Positions 47,391 to 55,661 of a stretch of 64,000 nt of DNA are shown in pieces. A program made the position numbers and the translations under genes. The notes beneath the pieces were generated by a model. That model searched no databases. It was not told where the DNA came from and was given only the letters and a program-made list of their open reading frames with translations. Position 1 is the stretch's first letter. Each line of letters begins with the position of its first letter. The stretch is from Haloglomus litoreum (lineage in GTDB: Archaea; Halobacteriota; Halobacteria; Halobacteriales; Haloarculaceae), in assembly GCF_029338515.1 (NCBI RefSeq), contig NZ_CP119988.1:4631481-4695480 (forward strand), in the 5' to 3' direction.

Positions 47391-48422
47391 TTACGCCCTC
47401 CGGCCGGAGCGCCCCAGCTCCGCGAGCAGGTGCGACAGGTGGACGCGGTCGGAGGTCCCCTCCTGCAGGTCCATGTCGACCTCGCCGGCGAGCTGGTGGA
47501 GTTCGGCGAGGTCCCAGTTGCGGTTGCTCTCGCGGGCGACGCGCAGGAGCTCCGCGAGGAGTTCGTCCCCGGAGAGGCCCTCGTCCTCCAGCAGGTCGTC
47601 CAGCGTCGAGCGGGCGGCCTCGAAATCCCCGGACGCGGCGGCCGCGAGCATCTCCTCGACCCGGGCGTCGACGCCGACCTCGCCGAGCGCCTCGTACGCG
47701 GTGTCCATCGTGACGGCCGCCTCGTCGGCCCCGACGTCGGCCTTCGTCGCGACCAGTTGCGCACCCAGGATGGCCCGGCGGAGGTCGCCGTCCCCGTAGC
47801 TGGCGACGAAGTCGATGCCCTGGTCGTCGTAGCCCACACCTTCCGCGTCGAGGATACGCCGGAGGACCGTCGCCGTCTCCTCGTGGGTCGGCGCGCGCAT
47901 CGGGACCGGGAAGCAGCGCGACTCGATGGGCGGGATGAGCTTCGAGGGTTGCCGGGTGGCGATGACGAACTGGGTGGTCCGGGCGTACTGCTCCATCACG
48001 CGGCGCAGCGCCTGCTGGAAGTCCTCGCGGATGGCCTCGGCGTTGTCCAGCAGGACCGTCTTGTACTGGCCGGAGACGGGCTGGTGCGCGGCGGACTCCT
48101 TGAGGACGTGGTTGATCATGTCGCGCTTGCTCAGCCGGGACTTCCCGTCGAGGAAGTGCGCGAAGCGCGGGTCGTTCTTGATCTCGGTCTTCGTCCGGCC
48201 GAAGAAGTCCGCGACGTTGATCTCCACGAGGTCGTTGTCCGGGTCCTCGTGGGCCTCGCGGGCGAGGGCGCGGGCGGCGGCCGTCTTGCCGACCCCCTCC
48301 GGCCCGTGGAGGATCAGGTTGATCGGCTCGGCCACGGCCTCGGTCAGGTAGTCGCGCACGTCCGGCTGCGGGAGGTCCACGAGGTCGGGCGCGTGCGTCT
48401 CCGTCCACAGCGGCGCGTCCAT
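47391..48422 (-). CDS. rfcC: Replication factor C small subunit, second type
   Basis: 343 residues. AAA+ clamp-loader small subunit: Walker A HGPEGVGKTAAA (Gly40-Thr47), SRC motif with the arginine finger IESRCFPV (Ser168-Cys170) and collar domain at the C-terminus. Walker B reads LLDNAEAI (Asp126-Glu129), with Asn in place of the first Glu of D-E-x-D, so ATP hydrolysis may differ from the main RfcA subunit. The start MDAPLWTETHAPD and overall form match what I know as the third haloarchaeal RFC protein. Gene symbol from memory. Upstream region carries 17-bp tandem repeats. Confidence 0.85.
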   Translation of the reverse strand: MDAPLWTETHAPDLVDLPQPDVRDYLTEAVAEPINLILHGPEGVGKTAAARALAREAHEDPDNDLVEINVADFFGRTKTEIKNDPRFAHFLDGKSRLSKRDMINHVLKESAAHQPVSGQYKTVLLDNAEAIREDFQQALRRVMEQYARTTQFVIATRQPSKLIPPIESRCFPVPMRAPTHEETATVLRRILDAEGVGYDDQGIDFVASYGDGDLRRAILGAQLVATKADVGADEAAVTMDTAYEALGEVGVDARVEEMLAAAASGDFEAARSTLDDLLEDEGLSGDELLAELLRVARESNRNWDLAELHQLAGEVDMDLQEGTSDRVHLSHLLAELGRSGRRA

Positions 48423-48517
48423 CGGCCGCGGGTAGGCGAGTCCGCCGTATCAATCCACCCGTTCGGCGGACGCCATCCCCCCACGACCTGCCCGATGTCG
48501 ATGGGCAGCGTCGTCTC

Positions 48518-48576
48518 GGATCCCCATCGGTTCGGAATCCCCATCGGTTCGGAATCCCCATCGGTTCGGAATCCCG
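48518..48576. repeat. Tandem 17-bp repeats in the rfcC / receiver-GAF intergenic region
   Basis: Unit GGAATCCCCATCGGTTC at 48534-48550 and 48551-48567, preceded by a 16-nt version at 48518-48533 and followed by a partial unit. Located between divergent gene starts at 48422 and 48659. Confidence 0.75.
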
Positions 48577-48620
48577 TCAGCGTCGTCGGACGGCGACGGG
48601 ACGGAATCTCGGGTGAGGCC

Positions 48621-48630
48621 GGGATTTATG
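48621..48630 (+). promoter_or_regulatory. TATA element of the receiver-GAF operon
   Basis: GGGATTTATG centred about 33 nt before the ATG at 48659. Confidence 0.45.
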
Positions 48631-48658
48631 TCCGACAACGCCGAACTCGTGCTATCCG

Positions 48659-49630
48659 ATGACCGGGACCGTTCTCTACGTCGACCCTGACGAGGAGGCA
48701 CGTGGTGCCACCACACCGGCGCTGGAGGACGCCGGACTGGCGGTGACCGCCTGTGCCGACCTCGACACCGCCGTCGACGCGCTCGATGACGCCACCGACT
48801 GCGTGGTGACCGAGTTCGAACTCCCCGACGGCACCGGGCTCGACCTGCTGACCGCGGTCCGCGAACGGACGCCCGACGCGGGGTTCGTCCTGTTCACCGA
48901 CGCGGACCCCGACGACATCGGCACCTCGGCGCTGGCGGGGGCCGTCACCGAGTACGTCCCGAAGGGCTCACCCAACGCCCACGAGCTGCTGGCCGACCTC
49001 CTCCGGCACACCGTCGCGTTCCGGAGCCAGACGGCCTACCCCCTGCCGGACGACGAGTCCGAGCGCGTCGCCGCGCTCGACGCCTACCGACCGGTACTGG
49101 AGGCGGTACAGCCCGCCTTCGACCGCCTGACCGCGCTCGCGAGCGACCTCCTCGACGTGCCGATGGCCACCATCGGCGTCGTCGACGACCGTGAGCAGGA
49201 GTTCCTCGCGTGCTACGGGGTCGACCTCGACATCGTCCCGCGCGAGCAGACCGTCTGCACGTACGCGCTGCTGGAACCGGGGGTGACGACCATCCCCGAC
49301 CTCGCAGAGGACCCCCGGTTCGCCGACAACGAGGCACTCGACACCTACGGGCTCCGGGCGTACGCCAGCGCCAACCTCATCACACCGGAAGGTCGCGTCG
49401 TCGGGACGTTCTGCGCCTACGACAGCGTCCCGCGCGACTGGACCGACGACGAGCGCGAGCACCTCCGCCTGCTGGCGGCCGAGGCGATGGAGACGCTGGA
49501 CCTCCGGCGCCGACTCCACGAACACGGGGGACAACAGGCCGCGGAACGACAGCGGAACGCGGTCCCCGCAGGCGCCCCATCCGACCAGTCCGAACGGCCC
49601 CCCGACGACTGGGAGGGAGGCCGTCGATGA
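48659..49630 (+). CDS. Pseudo-receiver + GAF domain protein
   Basis: 323 residues. Residues 1-120 form a response-regulator receiver fold: acidic pair Asp9/Asp11 (VDPDEE), Thr80 and Lys102 (EYVPKG) are present, but the phosphoacceptor position is Glu52 (VVTEFELPDG) in place of Asp. Residues about 130-295 form a GAF domain (LLDVPMATIGVVDDREQEFLA through FCAYDSVPRDWTDDEREHLRLL). The C-terminus is polar. It is translationally coupled (ATGA overlap) to the KaiC-like gene, suggesting a two-protein signalling module. Confidence 0.85.
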   Translation: MTGTVLYVDPDEEARGATTPALEDAGLAVTACADLDTAVDALDDATDCVVTEFELPDGTGLDLLTAVRERTPDAGFVLFTDADPDDIGTSALAGAVTEYVPKGSPNAHELLADLLRHTVAFRSQTAYPLPDDESERVAALDAYRPVLEAVQPAFDRLTALASDLLDVPMATIGVVDDREQEFLACYGVDLDIVPREQTVCTYALLEPGVTTIPDLAEDPRFADNEALDTYGLRAYASANLITPEGRVVGTFCAYDSVPRDWTDDEREHLRLLAAEAMETLDLRRRLHEHGGQQAAERQRNAVPAGAPSDQSERPPDDWEGGRR

Positions 49631-50346
49631 GCAGCCAGCGATCCATGGAGCGCCCGACCGGCGACGGTTCCGACGACGGCGAGATGGACCCGTACGACTT
49701 CGACGGACTCCCGCTGGCACCGATTCCGGCCGGCCGGAACGTCCTCGTCACCGGTCCCCCCCACGTCGGCGCCCGGGACCTGGTCCTCCGGATGGTCGCC
49801 GGCTCCCTCGACGACGACGAGGCCGCGGTCCTCATCACCACGGACACCGACGCCGGAGGGCTCATAGAGAACTGCCGGCGCTGTGGGAGCGACCCGGCCA
49901 CCGACGACATCGGCGTGGTCGACTGCGGCGGGACCGACACCGGCGGGACGCGGCCCACACGGCTGGAGACGGTGGCCGGGCCCGACGACCTGACGGGCAT
50001 CGGGATGCGCTACTCGAAGCTGTGTGCCGACTTCGATGCGGACGGCGTCGACCGCATCCGCATGGGCGTCGCCTCGGTGTCCACGCTGCTCTCGTTCGGC
50101 GACGTGCAGCGTACCTCCCGCTTCGTCCACACGCTGGCCGGACGGAACGCCTCCATCGGTGGACTCGGGGTGTTCCTGCTCGACCCCGAGACCCAGGACG
50201 AGCGGACCGTCCGGACCATCGCGCACTTCTGCGACGGGCGGATCCAGGTCCGCCGGGGCGAAGACGGTGATGCCGGTGCCGAACTCCGGGTGCAGGGAAT
50301 CGCCGGCCCCCGCGAGTGGACCCCGTTCGACCCGGACGCGCCCTGA
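49627..50346 (+). CDS. Degenerate KaiC/RecA-like ATPase-fold protein (DUF7504-like)
   Basis: 239 residues from the ATG at 49627, overlapping the upstream stop by 4 nt. The KaiC-like order is visible: GRNVLVTGPPHVGARDLVL at the P-loop position, AAVLITTDTDAGGLIENCRR, RIRMGVASVSTLLSFGD and GRNASIGGLGVFLLDPET. The P-loop lacks the Lys and Thr of GxxxxGKT (Ala49, Arg50), so nucleotide hydrolysis is doubtful. Haloarchaeal homologues (DUF7504) often accompany signalling proteins. Probably regulatory partner of the receiver-GAF protein. Confidence 0.8.
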   Translation: MSSQRSMERPTGDGSDDGEMDPYDFDGLPLAPIPAGRNVLVTGPPHVGARDLVLRMVAGSLDDDEAAVLITTDTDAGGLIENCRRCGSDPATDDIGVVDCGGTDTGGTRPTRLETVAGPDDLTGIGMRYSKLCADFDADGVDRIRMGVASVSTLLSFGDVQRTSRFVHTLAGRNASIGGLGVFLLDPETQDERTVRTIAHFCDGRIQVRRGEDGDAGAELRVQGIAGPREWTPFDPDAP

Positions 50347-50430
50347 CCCGGGAGAGGACCCCGGTCCACGCTGGGAAGGCACACCGGGCTACGCTGGAAG
50401 GGAGCACCGGGCCACCTCGGTGACGGTCGA

Positions 50431-50453
50431 GTTCCACCGGAAACGGAGGGGTT
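50431..50453 (+). repeat. ORB-like element
   Basis: TTCCACCGGAAACGGAGGGG within this interval matches the haloarchaeal origin-recognition-box pattern TTCCACNNGAAACGAAGGGG with its G-string. Confidence 0.5.
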
Positions 50454-50481
50454 GAAGCCGGAGGCCGCCACAGCAGGCCCC

Positions 50482-50769
50482 ATGAGCGACGACACCACCG
50501 GCGCCGGGACCGACGAGGTCCGGACGTGGCTGGTCGAGCGGTCGTACGACAGCCGGAACCTCATCACGCTCGTCTACGCCACGCCCGACGGCGAGCGGGC
50601 GCTGACCCGTGAACTCTCCGCCTCGATGCTGGACCGGACACCCGTCACCGCCGCGCGCGACGTGGACCCGGACGACCTCGCGCCCGTCGAGGACGACGAC
50701 CGGCGCGAGCGCTACCGGACGGAGGCCGAGCGGGTGCAGGAGAACAACGACCCCGACGACGAGATCTGA
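50482..50769 (+). CDS. Small acidic haloarchaeal protein, unknown function
   Basis: 95 residues from the ATG at 50482. Segments TWLVERSYDSRNLITLVYATPDGERALTREL, ARDVDPDDLAPVEDDDRRERYRTEAERV look like a compact conserved domain seen in haloarchaeal hypotheticals. An ORB-like site lies just upstream. Function unknown. Confidence 0.7.
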   Translation: MSDDTTGAGTDEVRTWLVERSYDSRNLITLVYATPDGERALTRELSASMLDRTPVTAARDVDPDDLAPVEDDDRRERYRTEAERVQENNDPDDEI

Positions 50770-50935
50770 ACGGGCCGCGAGAGCGGGCGCGGACCGGGAC
50801 GGCGAACACGGACCGGGACGGCGAACACGGACCGGGACGACAGACACGGACCGGGACGACGGGCGCGGGCCGCGGCGACAGACACGGACCGAGGCGACAG
50901 ACACGGACCGAGGCGACGGGCGCGGGCCGCGGCGG
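50770..50935. repeat. Degenerate 19-bp tandem repeats between convergent genes
   Basis: About eight or nine copies of a unit like GGACCGGGACGGCGAACAC with a 19-bp period (clear phases at 50791, 50810, 50829, 50848, 50886 and 50905). They fill the whole space between the stop codons of the flanking genes. Confidence 0.75.
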
Positions 50936-51739
50936 TCAGTCCGCGTCCGCGAGTGCGTCGAACGTCTTCTCGGCCCATCGCACCGCGAACGCGGGGCCGT
51001 TGCGCTCGTACGCACCGGTGTCGAGCGCGGCGAAGGGGTCCGGCAGGTCGAGCCCGTGCTTGACGGCGGCACAGGCCAGTTCCGCGGCGGCCGCGAAGTC
51101 GGTCGTGCCGCGCGCGACCTCCCCCGGCAGGCCGTCGAGGCGCGGCTGGAGCCGCTCGCCCGCGTCGGTCCAGGCGTCGTGGAGCGCCGGGAGGTGGGGG
51201 TCGTTCTCCGGGTCGCCCCAGGCCGAGAAGACAGGTTGTGTGAGACGGCCCACATAGGCGTCGAACAGCGCGGCGCCGAGCTGGTAGGTATCCGCCGGCG
51301 ACAGCGGCGTCGCAGCCGCCAGTTCGGGATAGCGCTCCCCGAAGAACGCGAGGAACGACTCGGCGGGCGCCACGTCGGTCTCGACGAGCGCCTCGGCGAT
51401 CAGGAACTCGACGAACGGCTCGGGCGAGCCCTCCAGCCGCGGCTTCACGAGGACCACGGGCGGCTCGGTCTGGCGGGTCCAGGCCACGCCCCCGTCGCCG
51501 GGGAGGCCGACGGTGAACTCCTCGCCCGCGTAGCGGTGGAGCACCTCGGGCGCGTCCGCCGGGAGCCACGCCTCGGGGGCCGAGAACGGGTCGAGCCGGT
51601 CGACGAGGAGGCCCAGCTGCTCGGCTACCGCCGGCTCGATGGTCTCGAAGTCCCGCGCGCAGTCCAGCACGACGGCCTCGGGCGCGTGTGCTCTGCGGAC
51701 CGCGTCCAGGTCGTCGCCGAGGGTGCGTGGCTCGAACAC
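50936..51739 (-). CDS. Haloarchaeal conserved protein, unknown function
   Basis: 267 residues, probably soluble and mostly helical. Recognisable blocks: FEPRTLGDDLDAVRRAHAPEAVVLD, WTRQTEPPVVLVKPRLEGS, FVEFLIAEALVETD, ESFLAFFGERYPEL, LSPADTYQLGAALFDAY and FAVRWAEKTFDALADAD. This looks like a conserved single-domain haloarchaeal protein but I cannot assign a function. A 31-codon membrane-protein gene lies 1 nt upstream on the same strand. Confidence 0.75.
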   Translation of the reverse strand: MFEPRTLGDDLDAVRRAHAPEAVVLDCARDFETIEPAVAEQLGLLVDRLDPFSAPEAWLPADAPEVLHRYAGEEFTVGLPGDGGVAWTRQTEPPVVLVKPRLEGSPEPFVEFLIAEALVETDVAPAESFLAFFGERYPELAAATPLSPADTYQLGAALFDAYVGRLTQPVFSAWGDPENDPHLPALHDAWTDAGERLQPRLDGLPGEVARGTTDFAAAAELACAAVKHGLDLPDPFAALDTGAYERNGPAFAVRWAEKTFDALADAD

Positions 51740-51740
51740 G

Positions 51741-51836
51741 TCAGGCCATGTACAGGCTCACGTAGACGACCGCCACCACCGCGAGGAACGCCGAGGCGCC
51801 GATGGTGCCCATGACGATCTTCGTCGCGTCGCTCAT
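51741..51836 (-). CDS. 31-residue single-span membrane protein
   Basis: A very short gene, MSDATKIVMGTIGASAFLAV then VAVVYVSLYMA, consisting of a brief polar N-terminus and one membrane helix. A TTTTTAAAT element (51864-51872, minus strand) about 30 nt upstream fits a leaderless start. It ends 1 nt before the start of the 267-residue gene, so both probably share a transcript. No family recognised; small conserved-looking membrane protein. Confidence 0.65.
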   Translation of the reverse strand: MSDATKIVMGTIGASAFLAVVAVVYVSLYMA

Positions 51837-51967
51837 TGTCGGTGCTCCGGCCGGCCACCATTTAAAAACTTCAGTTCGCGGCCGCGAGCGGTGGGGCCCG
51901 GAGTCGTCCCGCGTCGGCGGGAGTCCGTCCGAGTCGTCCCGCGTCGGTCCGCGTCGCTCCGGCCGGC

Positions 51968-52543
51968 TCACGCGGCCGGCGCGTCGACATCGTCCGCCAC
52001 CGCATCGACATCGCTCGACGCCCCGTCCGCGCCGTTCCCGGCCGCCGCCAGCCCCTCCGCCCGGGCCTTCAGCGCCTCGTTGACGGCGTGGAAGCCGGCC
52101 TCGGTGTCCGCGCCGTAGCGTCGGAGCACGAGTCCCGCCAGCACACCAGAGAACGACTCCGACTGGGTCAGCCGCGAGCGGTGTTCGTCGATGGCCTCGA
52201 CGCGGAACGAGTGCTCGCCGTCGAAGAGGCCGCGCACCCAGAGGTGGCCCAGCCATCGGAGTTCGTAGGCGTCGGAGTCCGGGTCGGCGGCGTCAAGGTC
52301 CGAGTCGGCGACCTCAGAGTCCGGGTCGTCAGTGACCGGGCCCGCGGCGAGCACGCGCGGCCGGAACGTCGGCATCCCCTCCGCCTCGGGGCCGGGCGCG
52401 ACCACGAGCCGCTCGCCGGGCGCGGCGACGCCGGTGATACGCGAGCGGGGGTTCCACTCCGGGTACGCCCCGAAGTCGGTGAGCGCTGCCCAGACGGTCG
52501 CCGCCGGGGCCTCGATGTCGATGGACGTGTCGATGTGGTTCAT
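51968..52543 (-). CDS. SRPBCC (START-like) domain protein
   Basis: 191 residues from the ATG at 52543, with CTTTATCT (52565-52573, minus) about 26 nt upstream. IDTSIDIEAPAATVWAALTDFGAYPEWNPRSRITG is the canonical SRPBCC start; LRWLGHLWVRGLFDGEHSFRVEAID and SRLTQSESFSGVLAGLV follow. An Asp/Ser-rich insertion (about 88-105) and a C-terminal Ala/Asp tail are present. Binds a hydrophobic ligand; role unknown. Confidence 0.88.
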   Translation of the reverse strand: MNHIDTSIDIEAPAATVWAALTDFGAYPEWNPRSRITGVAAPGERLVVAPGPEAEGMPTFRPRVLAAGPVTDDPDSEVADSDLDAADPDSDAYELRWLGHLWVRGLFDGEHSFRVEAIDEHRSRLTQSESFSGVLAGLVLRRYGADTEAGFHAVNEALKARAEGLAAAGNGADGASSDVDAVADDVDAPAA

Positions 52544-52869
52544 ACCCCTCGGACGCGCGCTCAGGAGATAAAGAGCGAGTGAGCCGGTGTGACACCTGTC
52601 TCCCCGGGGGCACGGTGACGGGCCGGGGACCATGTCGGCCGTCGAACCGGCCGCCGGCACTCATGAATCACCCGTTCTCCACGGGAAACGGAGGGGTATC
52701 CATCAGTGTCACACACCGTCACGATACGGCCGGCGGGTGGGAGACCGGCGGTGCCGACCCTGACGGCTGTGTACGACCGGGAGACGTGTCTCGTCGTGGG
52801 GGCGAGCGGGGCGCGGCCGGGAGGAGAGCGGGAGGCGAGCGCAGCGGGGCGGAAGGCAAGTGGGAACTC
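52544..52869. other. Gene-free stretch containing an ORB-like site
   Basis: Between the SRPBCC start and the end of the MATE gene. No gene seen; ORB-like element at 52674-52698 is the only feature found. Confidence 0.45.
52674..52698 (+). repeat. ORB-like element
   Basis: TCTCCACGGGAAACGGAGGG plus following GGTA; same orientation and pattern as 50431-50453. Confidence 0.5.
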
Positions 52870-54417
52870 TCAGTCCCCACCCGCGCCGACCCGGGCAGTC
52901 CGTGCGATGGCCTTCCAGCGTCCGGTCGCGAACCGGGCCGCGTTGACCCCCGCCCGCGCGTAGAGGTCCAGCAGGATGGCCGCGTAGATGGCGACGACGC
53001 CGAGACCCCGGCCGGGAGCGAGCGACAGGGGACCGAGCGTGACCGCGTAGCCGACCGGAAGCGCGAGGAAGGCGACGGGGAGCCGGAGGAGGTAGGTCCC
53101 GACGAGCGTCCCGTAGAACGGCCAGCGCGTGTCCCCGGCGCCACGCAGGGCGCCGCGCGTGGTGCGCGAGAGCGCGAACCCCGCGACCCCGAGCGCGAAC
53201 ACCCGGACGAACTCCGCCGTAAGCGCGACGTCCTCCGTCCCGAACAGCATCGCGATGGGGGCAGCGAGAACGGCGAGGGCCGCCGCCGCGAGGAGCTGTG
53301 TGGCGAGCGCGACCCGGACCGTCGCCCACCCGTCGCGCGTGGCGCCCTCCTCGTCACCGCCACCGACCGCCTGCCCGACCAGCGTGCTCGCGGCGGTGGC
53401 GTACCCCCACGCCGGCATCATCGCGAACAGCACCACGCGGCGACCGACGGCGTAGGCCGCGACGTACGGCGTCCCGAGGACGCCGAGGACGAACAGGAAC
53501 GGGAACCGGCCGAACGTGCGGGCCAGACGGGTGCCCGTGAGCGGCGTGGCGACCCGGACGATCTCGGCCACGAGGCCGCGGTCGAACTGTGGCCCCCCGA
53601 CCCGGAGCCGGATGGCCCACCGGCCGGAGAGGAAGATCCCCGCGAAGACCGCGGCGCCCGCCGTGTTGGCGACGGCCGTGGCGATGGCGGCGCCCGCGAC
53701 CCCGAGCGGCGGCGCCGGACCGAGACCGAAGACGAGCACCGCGTTCAGGACGATGTTCGTCGGGAGCGTCAGGAGCCGGACGTACATCGGCGTCCGGGTG
53801 TCGCCGACCCCGGCCAGCGCGCGGGCGGCGATCATCGACCAGAAACGGGGGGCCATCGACAGCATCACGATGCGGAGGTAGGCCGCGCCAAGCCGGGCGG
53901 TCTCGGCATCCGGCGCGAGGAGGTCGAGGAGTGGTCGGGCGTAGACCCACGAGACGACCGTGAGGGGGACGGCGACCGCGAGCGCCAGCCAGACCGACTG
54001 CTTCACCGCGAGGTCCGCGCGAGCCGGTTCGTCGGCGCCCGTGAGCCGGGAGACGACGCTGATGGTGCCCGACGTGAGGGCCAGCGAGATGCCGAAGGCG
54101 ACGAAGTAGTACTGGAACCCGAGTTCGAGCGCGGCGATGCCGACCGCGCCGGTCGCGAGCCCGACGAAGATGAAGTCCGAGACCCGGAGCGCGACACGCA
54201 GGCCGCCCGTCACCATCACCGGGAGGGCGAGGTCGAACGCCCGGTCGGCCCGGTCGCGCTCGACGATTCCGAGCCGCGCGAGGAGCGCGGGAAAGCGCAT
54301 CGCCCCTCGACGCAGCCGGATGCCCACGGCCTCCAGCAGCGACGCGACGCGAGAGAGGAGACCCGTGAGCGCGAGCACGACCACGAGGACGATGGACGAC
54401 GGATCGCGGGACGCCAC
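52870..54417 (-). CDS. MATE-family efflux transporter
   Basis: 515 residues with twelve hydrophobic helices and internal two-fold repeat: DLALPVMVTGGLRVALRVSDFIFVG begins the first half and EIVRVATPLTGTRLARTFGRFPFLF the second. Motifs SRLTGADEPARADLAVKQSVWLAL and ASTLVGQAVGGGDEEGATRDGW are typical. Exports cationic or lipophilic compounds with Na+ or H+. An additional N-terminal helix (VLVVVLALTGLLSRVASLL) precedes the core. Confidence 0.9.
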   Translation of the reverse strand: MASRDPSSIVLVVVLALTGLLSRVASLLEAVGIRLRRGAMRFPALLARLGIVERDRADRAFDLALPVMVTGGLRVALRVSDFIFVGLATGAVGIAALELGFQYYFVAFGISLALTSGTISVVSRLTGADEPARADLAVKQSVWLALAVAVPLTVVSWVYARPLLDLLAPDAETARLGAAYLRIVMLSMAPRFWSMIAARALAGVGDTRTPMYVRLLTLPTNIVLNAVLVFGLGPAPPLGVAGAAIATAVANTAGAAVFAGIFLSGRWAIRLRVGGPQFDRGLVAEIVRVATPLTGTRLARTFGRFPFLFVLGVLGTPYVAAYAVGRRVVLFAMMPAWGYATAASTLVGQAVGGGDEEGATRDGWATVRVALATQLLAAAALAVLAAPIAMLFGTEDVALTAEFVRVFALGVAGFALSRTTRGALRGAGDTRWPFYGTLVGTYLLRLPVAFLALPVGYAVTLGPLSLAPGRGLGVVAIYAAILLDLYARAGVNAARFATGRWKAIARTARVGAGGD

Positions 54418-54503
54418 GACTCGATGAAGGGGCGGCGCCCCCCTCGTTCTTCGGGTTCACGTCGGAGGCTGCCGCGGGCCGTCACTGTCCGGACAGGTCG
54501 TGG

Positions 54504-54563
54504 CCTCACGGTCCGGCCCCGGGACTGTCGTGACCTCACGGTCCGACTCCAGGACTGTCACGG
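54504..54563. repeat. Tandem 30-bp duplication upstream of the MATE gene
   Basis: Two 30-bp units, each beginning CCTCACGGTCCG (54504 and 54534) and ending near GGACTGTC, about 80% identical. Confidence 0.6.
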
Positions 54564-54575
54564 AATCGGAGGGCG

Positions 54576-54597
54576 GTTCCACCGGAAATCGAAGGGG
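54576..54597 (+). repeat. ORB-like element
   Basis: TTCCACCGGAAATCGAAGGGG, one inserted T relative to the consensus; lies between the MATE start and the oapC stop. Confidence 0.45.
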
Positions 54598-54712
54598 CCG
54601 AGGTCGAGAGATGGAGAGAGTGAAATCGAGGGGCCGATGCCGAGAGGGATATCCCGGTATCAGGACGGCGACCGCTCAGCGTTCGACCGAACGAGCCGGG
54701 AAGCCGGTCCCG

Positions 54713-55597
54713 TCAGGCGTCGCCGGGCTGGTCGCCCAGCCACTGCTCGGGGACCTGGATGACGTAGCGGCCGTTCTCCTGGAGCGCGATGATGTACTCC
54801 TCGCGGTCGTACAGCTCCATCAGGTTGAGCTCGTACTGGCCGGGTTCGAGGATCTTGATGGACTCGAACTGGTCGTTGAGCTGCTCACGGAGCTCCGAGA
54901 TGTCCGGCTGGTCCCCGTCCGGCTCGCTGACCACGCGGCCGTCGCTCGGGCCGTCGTCGGCGATGCCGCCCGCGCTCCGGGCGCCGCTCACCGGGCCGGC
55001 GCCGGTATCGGGGCCGTCGGCAGCGGTGTCGGTGCGGGCCTCCGGGGCCCCGGACTCCGAGGCGGGGTCGTCCGCCCCCTCGTCCGCCTCGCCCACCGCC
55101 CGGGCAGCCTCGCGGGCGTCGGCGTCGATGATGCCGTCGTCGTCGGGCTCGAGTGCTGGCTCCTGGCCTTCCGCCCCCTGTTCGCTCGGCCAGGTGGCGT
55201 TCGGGTCCGGGCTGGCGCCGCTGGGCTCGGGGCTCGAGCCACGTGCCTCCGTTCCCGAGGCCGCCGGGGAGGCGCTTCCGGTCGGCGCCGTGTCCCCGGA
55301 GGAGCGCTCGGCGCTGGCCTCCGCGGGTGGTCGTTCGGGTGCCCCAGCCGCAGAATCAGGCTCCGAGCCGTCGTCGTTCGAGACGAAATCACGGACCTTC
55401 GTGGCGGCCCGACCGACCGTGTTGGCGGCGGTCGACCCCTCCGGCTCCGGGGGGTCGGCGTCCGGTGGCGTCTCGGGGATCTCCGTGCCCTTCGGGTGGA
55501 ACTGGAACGTGTTGCCGCCACAGTCCGGGCAGCCGCTCAGCATCTCCTTCGAGCCGTCGTCGAAGACGTGCCCGCACGTGGTACACTGGTGTGGCAT
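54713..55597 (-). CDS. oapC: Origin-associated protein OapC, zinc-ribbon family
   Basis: 294 residues. N-terminal zinc ribbon with Cys5, Cys8 (CTTC), Cys23 and Cys26 (CPDC), then GNTFQFHPKGTEIP. Residues about 45-220 are low-complexity and acidic. The conserved C-terminal domain (about 225-294) reads DISELREQLNDQFESIKILE and PGQYELNLMELYDREEYIIAL. Matches the OapC/ArvC family that accompanies orc1 at the main haloarchaeal origin. It is the last gene of an oapA-oapB-oapC run. Confidence 0.88.
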   Translation of the reverse strand: MPHQCTTCGHVFDDGSKEMLSGCPDCGGNTFQFHPKGTEIPETPPDADPPEPEGSTAANTVGRAATKVRDFVSNDDGSEPDSAAGAPERPPAEASAERSSGDTAPTGSASPAASGTEARGSSPEPSGASPDPNATWPSEQGAEGQEPALEPDDDGIIDADAREAARAVGEADEGADDPASESGAPEARTDTAADGPDTGAGPVSGARSAGGIADDGPSDGRVVSEPDGDQPDISELREQLNDQFESIKILEPGQYELNLMELYDREEYIIALQENGRYVIQVPEQWLGDQPGDA

Positions 55598-55661
55598 CGG
55601 TCGTGGCGTGGTGGTCCGTGGTTGTGGTCTCGCGTGGAGTCCGGGTGAGCCGCCGGGCGCC

